From JAKVAV01 sp047632755 (GTDB taxonomy: Bacteria; Bacteroidota; Bacteroidia; Flavobacteriales_D; Cryomorphaceae), in assembly GCA_047632755.1 (NCBI GenBank), contig JBLIDT010000003.1, positions 156,256-220,255 on the forward strand: DNA of 64,000 bases. Reading direction: 5' to 3'. A program made the translations under genes and the position numbers. Of the stretch, positions 50,230-60,051 are shown piece after piece (the stretch's first letter is position 1; each line of letters begins with the position of its first letter). A model generated the notes under the pieces. It ran no database searches. It was not told the DNA's origin and was given only the letters and a program-made list of their open reading frames with translations.

Positions 50230-53200
50230 TAATCTTTGCTTTTATTGAAGGCATCTATGGTTTCCCTGTTCCAAGTATTCTCGGATATGGAAATGCCATT
50301 CTTAAAATAATATTCGCCTGCTTTATCAACTACTTTCTTGTACTCGTCTCCCCTCTTTCCACTTACCACAATACGGGTAATGATCACCTTATTCCCAAGT
50401 GTTGAACTTTCTTCAGTAACTCCTTGCGGATAATTCTCAGCCAACTCAGAACGGTATACATCACTGGAAAAGCTAGAATTCGATCCCCTACCTGCATATC
50501 GGTCGTTGAGATCTTGCTTGTTTTGTCTAGCGTTGATAACGCCCTTCTCGCTCAAATCAGTCATATAGTCACCGTAATCCTTATTTTGCTTTTGCAATTC
50601 GGCAGCCTTATCTCTTCGTTGCTGAGCTAGTTGCTCGCTTTCTCGGTACAGTTCTTCATTTCTTTCTTGATATTCTTTATTGGCAGTCACTCTCTCGTTG
50701 TAATTCATGGCAGATTTTGATTCCACATCAACCAAAACTTCAGTAGCTTTTTCGTGCTCTTGGCGAATAGACTTGTTCTCAGCCGCACTCATATCAGCCT
50801 TCCATTTGGTGATTTCCTGCTCCAAAGCCAATATTTCATTGTACTGGTCGCCGTTTCTCACTTCGTCCATTTCGTTTGAACGGCCCAATGAACCCAATAA
50901 GGCCTTCTTGTACTTGATTGAATTACCAACTTTGGAAGCCTGTACTTGTTTTGGCTCTCTATATTGATCAGCAAACTTTCGGCGGTATGCCTCAAAAACT
51001 AAGTAGTTCGCCGCCCTTATCTCAGCTGATTGACCTTCATACTGATCAAGATTAACCTCCTCCTGAATCTTCATTTTCTTGATTCGCTCATAGCGCTGAT
51101 TCTCTTCCGCTTCTCTAGCTTCTCGCATAAAACGTTCTGCTTGGTCTTCCGAATCCGTATTGACACGATTCATGTTTTCACGCCTCTTCTCCTCAGCTAG
51201 CCTGCGTTCCTCTTCCAAATCAGCTAGTCGCTTTCGCTTTCTTTCTGCATTTGCAGCATCTTCAATTTTTAAATCAATACGTTCCAGCTGTCCTTTTGGA
51301 TAAGTTTCATTAGGTTTCAGTTTGATGGCTTCATTGTATGCAACTCTAGCCTCATCATAGCTACTAGAAGCGAAATTTCCATCACCTTCGTCAATAGCTG
51401 TCTGGTAAGCGCGATCGAGTGCGTCTCTTTCTCCTGCCAATTCCTTTAAGCGCTGTCTATCTAAAATAAGGTCTATCTCGACCATCTTGTTTTTCGGATA
51501 TTCTTCGTTCGGCATTATATCCGAGGCATCGGCATATTTGAGCTTGGCCATCTCGTAGTTTTCACTTTTGAAAAGCGCATCGCCTTCGTCGATCGCAGCG
51601 TTGTAATTATTCATGACTGCACGGTCAGCCTCTAATTCTCCCAAAGCTTCTTCAGCAGCTTTAATTTTTTGTTGAGCCAATGCATTATCTGGAAGTAGAT
51701 TCAAGGCCAATTCATACTCTTCCAAAGCTTTATCAAACTTCGTTTTATTGAATTGCTTGTCGCCTGCTGCTATCAGCTTGTCAAAGTCTTTCTTGAGCTC
51801 TGCCTCTCTTTCCAACCTTTCTGCTTCAGCTAATACATCGAGCTTCAATGTCACTTCTTCAATCTTTTCTTGAGGGTAGGATTCATTTGGCTTGATTTCC
51901 AAAGCCTCTTCATAACTTGACAATGCACTAATCCAATCTTGGCTATCAAAAGAAGTATTTCCTTTTTCAATTGCACTCATGTAGGCTTGTTCAAGCGCCT
52001 CCGATTCCTGCTGCGCCAATAATGCCGCTTCGGCTTCACTCAACTTCTCACTTACATCTTCTCGCTCGGGTAGAATACCCAATGCTGCCTCAAATTTGCC
52101 CATAGCGGCAATGAAATCTTTCTGACCAAAACTCTCATCTCCTGCGGCAACTAGAGCATTCACACGGGACTCCCTTTCGGCTTGAAGGGCAGCCATACTA
52201 GCCTCATCTACTTCCGCAATCTTTTGTTCAATTAATGCGATTTGATCTTTAGGGTAAGTCTCCTCAGGGAGAATTTCACCCGCCGTTTCATAAAGTGATA
52301 AAGCAGCATCCCAGTTATTCTGACCAAAATCAACATCTGCCTCCGCAATGGTTTCGTCGTAACGCTGTTGTTTCGCCTGTTCATCGTCAAACTGATTTTG
52401 ATCAGATTGAGCCGATGCGATTTTGTCCTCCACTTCAGCGCTTTCCATCACGTCGAGGGCTTGTTCGTATTGAACGATTCCATCGTCAAAGGATTTGTTC
52501 TCGATGAATTTGTCTCCACTCGCTACAAAAGCGTCAAACTCTGATTGTCTCGCCGCTTCTTCTGAGGCTAAAGTCTCGTCGATTAATGCGATCCGGTCTT
52601 TTGGATACTGTTCGTCTTGTTTTATTTCAGAGGCGGCCTCGTAGCTCGACTTTGATTCTAACCAGGCTTTTTCAGCAAAAAGTGCATCAGCATTCGCAAT
52701 GGCATCGGCGTATTGTTCTCCAATGCCCTGTTGCTTTTTGTATTCTTCCTGAAGTTTCTGGGCATTGGCAATTTTAGCCTCCACCTCAGCGCTCTCCATG
52801 ATCGCCAGAGCTTCCTCGTACTTCTCAATAGAAGGATCAAAAGAGTTTTCATCCAGAAGTTTATCTCCTAGAGCAACCAAAGCGTCAAAGTTAGCTTGCA
52901 GCTCGGCCTGTCTGGCAGCTTCTTCGGCGGCAATGGTTTCGTCGATTAGGGCAATTCGATCTTTCGGGTACTGTTCGTCCTGTTTTATTTCAGAGGCAGC
53001 CTCGTAACTCGACTTTGATTCTAACCAGGCTTTTTCAGCAAAAAGTGCATCAGCATTCGCAATGGCATCGGCGTATTGTTCTCCAATGCCCTGTTGCTTT
53101 TTGTATTCTTCCTGAAGTTTCTGGGCATTGGCAATTTTAGCCTCCACCTCAGCGCTCTCCATGATCGCCAGAGCTTCCTCGTACTTCTCGATAGAAGGAT

Positions 53201-56036
53201 CAAAAGATTTTTCTTCCAAGAGCTTATCGCCAAGAGCAACTAAAGCGTCAAAGGTAGCTTGCAGCTCTGCCTGCCTTGCAGATTCTTCGGCGGCAATGGT
53301 TTCGTCGATCAGGGCAATTCGATCTTTCGGGTATTGTTCGTCTTGTTTTATTTCAGAGGCAGCCTCGTAGCTTGACTTTGCTTCCAGCCAAGCCTTCTCG
53401 GCAAAAAGTGCATCGGCATTGGCAATAGCTTCGTCGTACTGCTCACCAATGCCCTGTTGCTTCTTGTATTCTTCTTGAAGTTTCTGGGTATTGGCAATTT
53501 TAGCTTCTACTTCGGCACTTTCCAAGATCGCCAGAGCTTCCTCGTATTTCTCGATAGCAGGATCAAAAGAATTTTCATCCAGAAGTTTATCTCCTAGAGT
53601 GACCAAAGCGTCAAAATCAGCTTGCAGCTCAGCTTGAGCAGCGGCGGCAGCTGCATTAATCTCTTCGTTAGCTAGACCGATTTGATCGACGGGATAATTC
53701 TCTTCGGGTTTTATCTCACTAGCCGCTTGGTAAAGCTCAATCGACATTTCCCAATCCTGTCCTTGGAATGATTCGTCCGCTGCAGCAATGGCATCATCGT
53801 ATTGCTCTTGCAAGCCTTGCATTGCCAAAAAGGCCTTCTTGGCCTCCTCTGCCGAAGCTAGCTTGGCTTCGACCTCTGCACTGGCCATTAGCTCTAAAGC
53901 TTCCTCATACTTCGAAATGGAAGCATCGAAATCTTCCGAGCCGAGGGCATTGTCACCTTCTACCACTAAGCCATCGAAAGCTCCTTGCAATTCCGCAGCT
54001 TCTGCTTCTGATTTCTCTTTTTCGATATTGGTTTTGGCTGCTTCGATTCTCGCCAGTGGATGAGCTTCATCTGAGAGTATCCCTAAAGCAGCTTCGTAAT
54101 CCACAATGGCTTCCGTCCAGCTAGCCGCATCAAACTTTGAATCTGCCGAGGCAATCAAAGCGTCGTATTGTTCTTTTTGAGCCTTGCCAGCTTGCTGATC
54201 CGACAATGCAGCGTTAGCGCTTTCCAATTCTTTGGTGGCATCATTGTCTGCAGGAATGGCCGTCAGCGCATCTTGAAAATGACCTATCGCCGCTAGGTAA
54301 TCGTCTGACCCAATGGAGATAGCTCCCGAAGCCATTGCAGAATTATAGGCTTCTTGAACCGCTTTCTCACCAGCGAGTTCTGCTAGAGCTGCATCAATTT
54401 TCGCGATCTGATCCAATGGATAAGTCTTTTCGGGAATGACCTGCTTGGCTTCCTGATACTTTGATTTGGCTAAATCATACGTTTCTTCAGAAAATGCGTC
54501 ATCAGCTTCCTTGATTAGCGCATCGTAATTTTCTTGCTTTTGCTGATCTGCTAACAATTCACCAAGTAGACCTTTGGCTTCTGCCAGCTTGGAAACTGCG
54601 GGCTCTTCGTTCGGAATCAAGTTTAAAGCTTCCTGGTATTTAGCTACCGCATCTTCGTAGTTCGTTCCCATCATGGCGGCATCTCCATCAGCAACTAACT
54701 TATCGAAGGCTTCCTTTTTCTCAGCGGCATCAGCCAGAGCATTTAATTTGCCATTGCAAGCTTCAATCTGTGTTTTTGGATACGCTTCATCGGGTAAAAC
54801 GTCAGCAGCTTCTTCGTAACTGGTCTTGGCCACTTCATAGTTTTCAGCTGCAAAAGCCGCATCAGCTGCGGCGATCAGTTTTTCATACTGTGCTTTTTTA
54901 GCTGCATTCTCTTCAATGTTTGCCAATGCATCTTGCGCTTTCGCTAGTTTGCTCTTGGCTTCGCTATTCCCTGGAATAACGACCAATGCTTCTTCGTACT
55001 TGGCTATTGCTTCAACGAATTTCTCTTCATCAGAGAATCCATCTGCTTCGGCCATTATCTTGTTGAATTGCTCTTGGTTGGCCATAGCCGCAGCGAGTTC
55101 TTCTATGATTCTCTCTGCTTCAGCAATTTGATCTTTGGGATACGATTCTTCTGGTCTCAAGTCCAGCGCTTCCTGGTATTTCTCAACGGCTTTGTCGTAC
55201 TCCTCCGTTCTCATGTAGCCGTCACCACCATCCAAGGCTGCAGAGTAATCTGCATCGAGCTTCTGTTGCGCTTTTTGATTATTCCACTTGGTTTGAGCAT
55301 CACCTAGCTTAGCTTCTACAGCGCCATCGCCAGGCTTCAAGTCCAATGCTGCTCGGTAATTGAGAACGGCATCTTCGTAGTCATTACCGCTCATGGCATC
55401 ATCACCCTTCTTAACGAAATCGTTGAATTTCTCTTCGAGTGCCATTGCGGCTTTGTCTTCGGCGGAAGCCTCTTTCTCTAGTTCTTTCTGCTTCTTCTCA
55501 ACGTCGCGTATGAACTTAAAAATCTCGCTTTTGATTTGATTGGTGTAAGCGAAATCCCAAACCAGATCGGCCTGAGCCGGGTCATAGGATGCTTTTCCAA
55601 TTGGCTTGTCAAAGACACTCAAATCGGCGCCCTCCATGGCTTCGGTGATTTCGTACATGCTCATATCAGTGGGCATGATAATCCCCGCTCCTATGATTTC
55701 GACCGGTACTCCGTTTGAATTGATCTTTATGGAACGCTTAACGTACCCACTTCTTTCAAAAACGAATTCGTACTGAGCGCCGCAATCCAAGTAGAACTCG
55801 TATTTTCCATTTGCACGAGTGGTGAAGTTATCATGAACACTCCCATCCTTTTTAACGGTCACCTTTACGTCCACAAGCTTGGAAGAAGTCATGGCATCAG
55901 ACACTACGCCGTGTATATTCAGGTCATCCTGGGCGAAAATACCAAGAGGTATCACCAACAAGAATAACGTGCCTATCAGGCAAGTACGGATAGTTTGTTT
56001 ATTAGAAATCACAAATAGCCCTTGCAGGTGCTTCAA
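50229..56036 (-). CDS. Giant exported protein of 23 alternating 60-residue repeats
   Basis: 1935 residues. Signal peptide and hydrophobic segment (CLIGTLFLLVIPLGIFAQ, about residues 19-36), then a carboxypeptidase-regulatory-like beta domain (residues 38-120; HGVVSDAMTSSKLVDVKV, DGSVHDNF). From about residue 201 to 1595 lie 23 units of 58-67 residues, alternating two types: B units (FDxLVxxGD ... FDPSIEKYEEALAIM; 11 copies) and A units (QYxxAIxxAD ... SYExASEIKxxExYPKDQI; 12 copies). The units look like TPR-type helix pairs and are very acidic. A 340-residue Arg/Glu/Gln-rich coiled C-terminus follows (ERFMREAREAEENQRYERIKK). No T9SS tail. A long periplasmic rod or scaffold is a structural inference. 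Confidence 0.82.
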   Translation of the reverse strand: MKHLQGLFVISNKQTIRTCLIGTLFLLVIPLGIFAQDDLNIHGVVSDAMTSSKLVDVKVTVKKDGSVHDNFTTRANGKYEFYLDCGAQYEFVFERSGYVKRSIKINSNGVPVEIIGAGIIMPTDMSMYEITEAMEGADLSVFDKPIGKASYDPAQADLVWDFAYTNQIKSEIFKFIRDVEKKQKELEKEASAEDKAAMALEEKFNDFVKKGDDAMSGNDYEDAVLNYRAALDLKPGDGAVEAKLGDAQTKWNNQKAQQKLDADYSAALDGGDGYMRTEEYDKAVEKYQEALDLRPEESYPKDQIAEAERIIEELAAAMANQEQFNKIMAEADGFSDEEKFVEAIAKYEEALVVIPGNSEAKSKLAKAQDALANIEENAAKKAQYEKLIAAADAAFAAENYEVAKTSYEEAADVLPDEAYPKTQIEACNGKLNALADAAEKKEAFDKLVADGDAAMMGTNYEDAVAKYQEALNLIPNEEPAVSKLAEAKGLLGELLADQQKQENYDALIKEADDAFSEETYDLAKSKYQEAKQVIPEKTYPLDQIAKIDAALAELAGEKAVQEAYNSAMASGAISIGSDDYLAAIGHFQDALTAIPADNDATKELESANAALSDQQAGKAQKEQYDALIASADSKFDAASWTEAIVDYEAALGILSDEAHPLARIEAAKTNIEKEKSEAEAAELQGAFDGLVVEGDNALGSEDFDASISKYEEALELMASAEVEAKLASAEEAKKAFLAMQGLQEQYDDAIAAADESFQGQDWEMSIELYQAASEIKPEENYPVDQIGLANEEINAAAAAAQAELQADFDALVTLGDKLLDENSFDPAIEKYEEALAILESAEVEAKIANTQKLQEEYKKQQGIGEQYDEAIANADALFAEKAWLEAKSSYEAASEIKQDEQYPKDRIALIDETIAAEESARQAELQATFDALVALGDKLLEEKSFDPSIEKYEEALAIMESAEVEAKIANAQKLQEEYKKQQGIGEQYADAIANADALFAEKAWLESKSSYEAASEIKQDEQYPKDRIALIDETIAAEEAARQAELQANFDALVALGDKLLDENSFDPSIEKYEEALAIMESAEVEAKIANAQKLQEEYKKQQGIGEQYADAIANADALFAEKAWLESKSSYEAASEIKQDEQYPKDRIALIDETLASEEAARQSEFDAFVASGDKFIENKSFDDGIVQYEQALDVMESAEVEDKIASAQSDQNQFDDEQAKQQRYDETIAEADVDFGQNNWDAALSLYETAGEILPEETYPKDQIALIEQKIAEVDEASMAALQAERESRVNALVAAGDESFGQKDFIAAMGKFEAALGILPEREDVSEKLSEAEAALLAQQESEALEQAYMSAIEKGNTSFDSQDWISALSSYEEALEIKPNESYPQEKIEEVTLKLDVLAEAERLEREAELKKDFDKLIAAGDKQFNKTKFDKALEEYELALNLLPDNALAQQKIKAAEEALGELEADRAVMNNYNAAIDEGDALFKSENYEMAKLKYADASDIMPNEEYPKNKMVEIDLILDRQRLKELAGERDALDRAYQTAIDEGDGNFASSSYDEARVAYNEAIKLKPNETYPKGQLERIDLKIEDAANAERKRKRLADLEEERRLAEEKRRENMNRVNTDSEDQAERFMREAREAEENQRYERIKKMKIQEEVNLDQYEGQSAEIRAANYLVFEAYRRKFADQYREPKQVQASKVGNSIKYKKALLGSLGRSNEMDEVRNGDQYNEILALEQEITKWKADMSAAENKSIRQEHEKATEVLVDVESKSAMNYNERVTANKEYQERNEELYRESEQLAQQRRDKAAELQKQNKDYGDYMTDLSEKGVINARQNKQDLNDRYAGRGSNSSFSSDVYRSELAENYPQGVTEESSTLGNKVIITRIVVSGKRGDEYKKVVDKAGEYYFKNGISISENTWNRETIDAFNKSKD
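52545..53621 (-). repeat. 363-bp tandem repeats inside the giant gene
   Basis: The same text recurs with a 363-base period: agtgcatc... begins at 52681, 53044 and 53407. The first two copies are almost identical over 350 bases; the third is more diverged. 363 bases equals one A plus one B protein unit (121 codons), so the array encodes units B6 to A8 in frame. It shows recent amplification. Confidence 0.88.
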
Positions 56037-56104
56037 TTTCGGACAAATATCGAAGAATTTCTTCGTTCTTTCGTGTCTATAACGTTTAACTGTCTAAACG
56101 AGAA

Positions 56105-57232
56105 ATGAAGCATTTTAGTTACTGGGAAACCAAGCATTTCATTCATCATTGGGATGCATTAATTATCGGTTCAGGTATAACGGGATTAACCACAGGAATA
56201 TTCTTGAAAAGAAAATTTCCTAAATGGAAGATCGCGATCTTAGAAAGAGGTGTTCTACCGTCGGGCGCAAGCACTAGGAATGCGGGTTTTGCCTGCTTCG
56301 GAAGTGTCTCGGAAATACTTGACGACTTGTCCACCATGCCCGAAAAAGAAGTCTTTGAGCTGGTAGCCAAACGCTATGAAGGACTCAATTTACTTAGGGA
56401 AACACTGACTGACAATCAACTGGACTATAAGTCTACAGGGGGCTTTGAAGTATTCAGAGAAGGAAAGGAAGAAATTTATGAAGAATGTTTGGGCAGCTTG
56501 AGTTATATCAATGCTGAACTGGTGCAGTGCATTCGCAAACAGGCATTTAAAGATGAGTCCAAGCGGATTGATGAATTTGGCTTTTCTGGAGTAGCAAATA
56601 TGATTGTCAATGAGCTAGAGGGCACAGTTGACACAGGCCTAATGATGAAAAACTTGGTTTCGCTTGCCAGAGAATCAGGTGTAGAAATCTTTAATGGCGT
56701 AGAGGTAAAAGAATTAAGCACTTCGGGCTCAAATTGCATATTGGATACCAATATCGGCGAGATATTGACCGACCGTACTATCGTAGCAACAAATGGCTTT
56801 GCACAAAAACTCATACCTCAAGTTGAGGTTAATCCAAATAGAGCCCAAGTATTAATAACCAGCCCTATAAAAAACCTAAAATGGAGTGGGTGCTTCCACC
56901 ACGACCGAGGTTATGACTATTTCCGAAACATTGATGGAAGGGTGCTAATAGGCGGTGGTAGACATTTGGCAAAAGAAGCCGAACAAACAGATCAAGAAGG
57001 CATATCAAATCTTATTCAGGCTCATCTGGAAAAAATTCTGAAGGATGTGATACTTCATGAGCAGGAATTTGAAATTGACATGCGTTGGTCAGGGACGATG
57101 GGAATGGGTGATTCAAAAAAATACATTGCGAAACAACTCAATGAACACGTCTATTGTGCCGTTCGATTTGGTGGTATGGGTGTAGCACTCGCCTCTTCGG
57201 TGAGTAAGTCTTTGGTGGAACTCATCAACTAA
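56105..57232 (+). CDS. FAD-dependent oxidoreductase (DAO family)
   Basis: 375 residues. N-terminal FAD-binding Rossmann motif IIGSGITGL with Gly22, Gly24 and Gly27, then ERGVLPSGASTRNAGFACFG, typical of the DAO/glycine oxidase-like family that includes amino acid and sarcosine oxidases, and MRWSGTMGMGDSKKYIAKQ near the C-terminus. Soluble, no signal peptide. The substrate is unknown; amino acid oxidation is the most common role in the family. Divergent from the giant gene with 68 bases between. Confidence 0.82.
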   Translation: MKHFSYWETKHFIHHWDALIIGSGITGLTTGIFLKRKFPKWKIAILERGVLPSGASTRNAGFACFGSVSEILDDLSTMPEKEVFELVAKRYEGLNLLRETLTDNQLDYKSTGGFEVFREGKEEIYEECLGSLSYINAELVQCIRKQAFKDESKRIDEFGFSGVANMIVNELEGTVDTGLMMKNLVSLARESGVEIFNGVEVKELSTSGSNCILDTNIGEILTDRTIVATNGFAQKLIPQVEVNPNRAQVLITSPIKNLKWSGCFHHDRGYDYFRNIDGRVLIGGGRHLAKEAEQTDQEGISNLIQAHLEKILKDVILHEQEFEIDMRWSGTMGMGDSKKYIAKQLNEHVYCAVRFGGMGVALASSVSKSLVELIN

Positions 57233-57322
57233 TTTGATCAGATCTTCGAGTGGCTGAGCTAGAGAGTCCATTAGCAAGTTGCCAAACCAAGCCAGAGGCA
57301 TGAACGAAGGCTTGATCTTGCA

Positions 57323-57344
57323 CTTTATGGACAGACACTAATTA
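57323..57344 (-). repeat. Stop-codon-associated motif, adhesin copy
   Basis: On the minus strand TAATTAGTGTCTGTCCATAA, starting with the TAA stop of the gene 57342-60002. Identical over 19 bases to the smpB copy. Further downstream the sequences differ. Confidence 0.75.
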
Positions 57345-60002
57345 GCGAACTACGGTCACACTACCCTTCTTATCAATAAGCTGAAGATTGAATCCTTTGG
57401 CCAATACTCTGTAGCTGTAAACAAGGGTTTGTGAGGCAAAGTCTACACTTGAATCTGAACCGTCCCAGCCTTTATCCGGGTCATTGGAGTGAAAAACCAC
57501 ATTTCCCCATCGATCAAATACCCAAAGCTCAAAGTCGTCAATGAAGGTTCCCTCGGCTTTAAAAATATCGTTTAGACCGTCTCCATCAGGAGTAAACGCA
57601 TTCGGAATAAAGACATTGAGCGGTGGCTCATAAAAGTCAATCTTCGAATCTGAGCATCCAATAGGATGTGTCACTTCTAGCGATATCAATTGATCCTGGT
57701 CCACAACAGGTGTAAAAACAGGCTCAAAAAATGTGCTTGTTTCTCCGCCAGGAAGAATCCAGAAATAGTTTAAACCATCGGCTGATAGGTTGTTAATGGG
57801 ACGAGTGTCTGATTCGTAATTGAATTCAAAATCTGCTTCTACCACAACCAGAGAAACATTCATGCTACCCTCTGCGGTTTTAAAACATTCATCAGTCACT
57901 CTTAAGGTATACGTTTCATCTCTTCTTGGAATTACATTCAATGGCAGAATACTACTTTCGCGCTCCAGCCAAAAGAATTCGAACTCACCTACTCCACCCT
58001 TTATTACTGGTGTAAACTCAAGTCTTCTGCCTTCACAAATAGATGTATCGGTAGGCATCACTATTTCAATGGGTTCGTGCTGCACAGTTACATTTAGCGT
58101 GTCAAACGCTTGCTGTCCGCAATCATCGTTAACTTCCAAGGTCACCATGCTTGATGTTAGTGGAATGAAATTGAAGCTTTGAGAGCTGCTTAGTAAAGCA
58201 AAATTTCTTTTCCATTTGAATGTGAGTGTTCCAAAGCCTCCTTCCACTTCGGGAACTAGAGTAACTGCTTCATTGCAAAATCCTTGAAAGTCTTCACCGA
58301 GCTCAACAGTAATTGGGTTGACTTGTAGTTCGAGCATAATCGTCACGGTATCTGCAGCCACACATCCATCAGTTACAATTAACTCAAGTTCACCAGCTTG
58401 AGGCGATTGAATTTCGAGTTCACTCGATGCCGATATGGGATTGCTTTCAAATAACCAACTATATGAATAATCGCCACGGCCGCCGTTCACCAAAGGCTCA
58501 ATGATCATTGGGTCTATGCAGTTGACCGAAATAGCTTGGGGAACAATAATTTCCAATGGACTGTATTCGATAAGTTCATAAAGAATAGAAATGTCTTGTT
58601 GATTTAGAGCGCATTGATCGGATACTGTTCCTTGAATCAAAAGTGGTTCTTGACCTATAAGTTCGAATTCGTATCCCGAATAATCTCCCTGCCATTCAAT
58701 TTCATAAGGGGATAGACCACCAGATACTACAATATTCACTATTCCCAATTCGTCGCAGGTCACCAAAAGGGAATCCTCATACTCCACAATTATCGGCGGT
58801 GCGTCAGAAAATGATAGCGCCACGTTCGTTTCCGCAGTGTCTAAACCACAAACTTGCGCTTGGAGAAAGGCAATATCCAATACCCTCTCGCTTTCAAATA
58901 CGCCATCATGATTGATCGGAAGTTCCCAATTCAAATATCCCTGAGCGGGGTAAAAGATCAAACTATCAGGAAAATCTGGAAAAACATCCGGATTGGCAGC
59001 AGCCATATTGCTTTTGAGATAAACCACCTTCATGTCCGTACTATCATTTCGCACCAACTTAAATTTGAAGCTGCTACATCCCTCTATGGCTTCACCATTG
59101 ATGGGATTCATGAGTTCATAATCTACCTCTAGGGGTGCTTGGCTGGCAAAACTCCCTGATTCAATCAATACGGCAGAATCATTTTTACCATCCACCGCAT
59201 CGGCTATGGCCATTTTGATATGGTACGTTCCACCACATTCTACGGGTATTTCTACCGTAAATACTTTTGTAAATCCATCAAACTGGGTGGTATTCAAAGA
59301 GGTGTTTAACTCATTGTCTACAAAATATTGGCTATTTTCTTGCCAATTGATGTCGGCTCCATTGCAAATGGCCATGCTACCATATTCTCCAGATGTACCC
59401 CGATTTACGGTATTGATGGCTACAGGAACATCTCTTCCGGGGACTTTTGCTAGATTAATGGCATTGTTGGAAAATGTGCCGTCGCCATTAATTCCTGGAC
59501 CTGAAATAAAGAATCCAAAAGCGTCATTATACGGGGAGCAGGTGTGTTCATTGTATTCTTCACTCGCAAACACATACGAGAATCTTAAGGTATCTCCGCT
59601 GGCTACAAAATCAAATTCGAGGACGGCGGCGTCGTTTAATTCTACTGACCCACCCATGAGTTCAGAAAGATCTACATCCTCGGTGAGTTCGCTATCCACG
59701 TCGATGGCTTCAAAGGCTGTGGGCAAGTCATTTGGCCCTTCGGCAATGGTGGCTTTGCCCGTGGCAATTATTATTCCATCGGAAATACCAATAGCATCCC
59801 AGCCATTGGAGAATGCCCCAATCTGTGGATTTGAAACGAATCCCGATTCCCCATTGAAGGAAATATCGATGAGTTCAACACCCTCTCCGAGAAGTTGGTT
59901 TTGAACAAGTGAATGAGGGTCTTGGCTTAAGTCTACCGCGAGCTGAGCAGATGCAATAGCTGGTATGAGAAAAATAAAAAGAAGAATTCTCTTAATAATC
60001 AA
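57342..60002 (-). CDS. Large surface protein with choice-of-anchor L domain and type B T9SS tail
   Basis: 886 residues; signal MIIKRILLFIFLIPAIASAQ. The first 270 residues have the choice-of-anchor L layout (LVQNQLLGEGVEL, GFVSNPQIGAFSN, IIIATGKATIAEGPND, FSYVFASEEYNEHTCSPYNDAFGFFISGPG). Several Ig-like/PKD-type repeats follow with the pattern GGxGxYSYSW, and the tail holds VFIPNAFTPDGDGLNDIFKA, FDRWGNVVFHSND, end KGSVTVVR, the gliding-associated type B sorting domain. Probably a surface adhesin. Solitary, followed by the stop-associated motif. Confidence 0.87.
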   Translation of the reverse strand: MIIKRILLFIFLIPAIASAQLAVDLSQDPHSLVQNQLLGEGVELIDISFNGESGFVSNPQIGAFSNGWDAIGISDGIIIATGKATIAEGPNDLPTAFEAIDVDSELTEDVDLSELMGGSVELNDAAVLEFDFVASGDTLRFSYVFASEEYNEHTCSPYNDAFGFFISGPGINGDGTFSNNAINLAKVPGRDVPVAINTVNRGTSGEYGSMAICNGADINWQENSQYFVDNELNTSLNTTQFDGFTKVFTVEIPVECGGTYHIKMAIADAVDGKNDSAVLIESGSFASQAPLEVDYELMNPINGEAIEGCSSFKFKLVRNDSTDMKVVYLKSNMAAANPDVFPDFPDSLIFYPAQGYLNWELPINHDGVFESERVLDIAFLQAQVCGLDTAETNVALSFSDAPPIIVEYEDSLLVTCDELGIVNIVVSGGLSPYEIEWQGDYSGYEFELIGQEPLLIQGTVSDQCALNQQDISILYELIEYSPLEIIVPQAISVNCIDPMIIEPLVNGGRGDYSYSWLFESNPISASSELEIQSPQAGELELIVTDGCVAADTVTIMLELQVNPITVELGEDFQGFCNEAVTLVPEVEGGFGTLTFKWKRNFALLSSSQSFNFIPLTSSMVTLEVNDDCGQQAFDTLNVTVQHEPIEIVMPTDTSICEGRRLEFTPVIKGGVGEFEFFWLERESSILPLNVIPRRDETYTLRVTDECFKTAEGSMNVSLVVVEADFEFNYESDTRPINNLSADGLNYFWILPGGETSTFFEPVFTPVVDQDQLISLEVTHPIGCSDSKIDFYEPPLNVFIPNAFTPDGDGLNDIFKAEGTFIDDFELWVFDRWGNVVFHSNDPDKGWDGSDSSVDFASQTLVYSYRVLAKGFNLQLIDKKGSVTVVR

Positions 60003-60051
60003 GGGATAAGTTTTATCCGCTTTTTACCCAAAAAAGAACCTTTTTGTTACA

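Noticed and set aside
52545..53621. CRISPR-like or satellite repeat array
   Set aside because: The 363-base period is a whole number of codons and is in frame in the giant gene; there are no short repeats with unique spacers.
59206..59904. 232-codon plus-strand ORF inside the anchor-L protein
   Set aside because: Antisense shadow of a large exported protein; Ser/Thr/Pro-rich without motifs.
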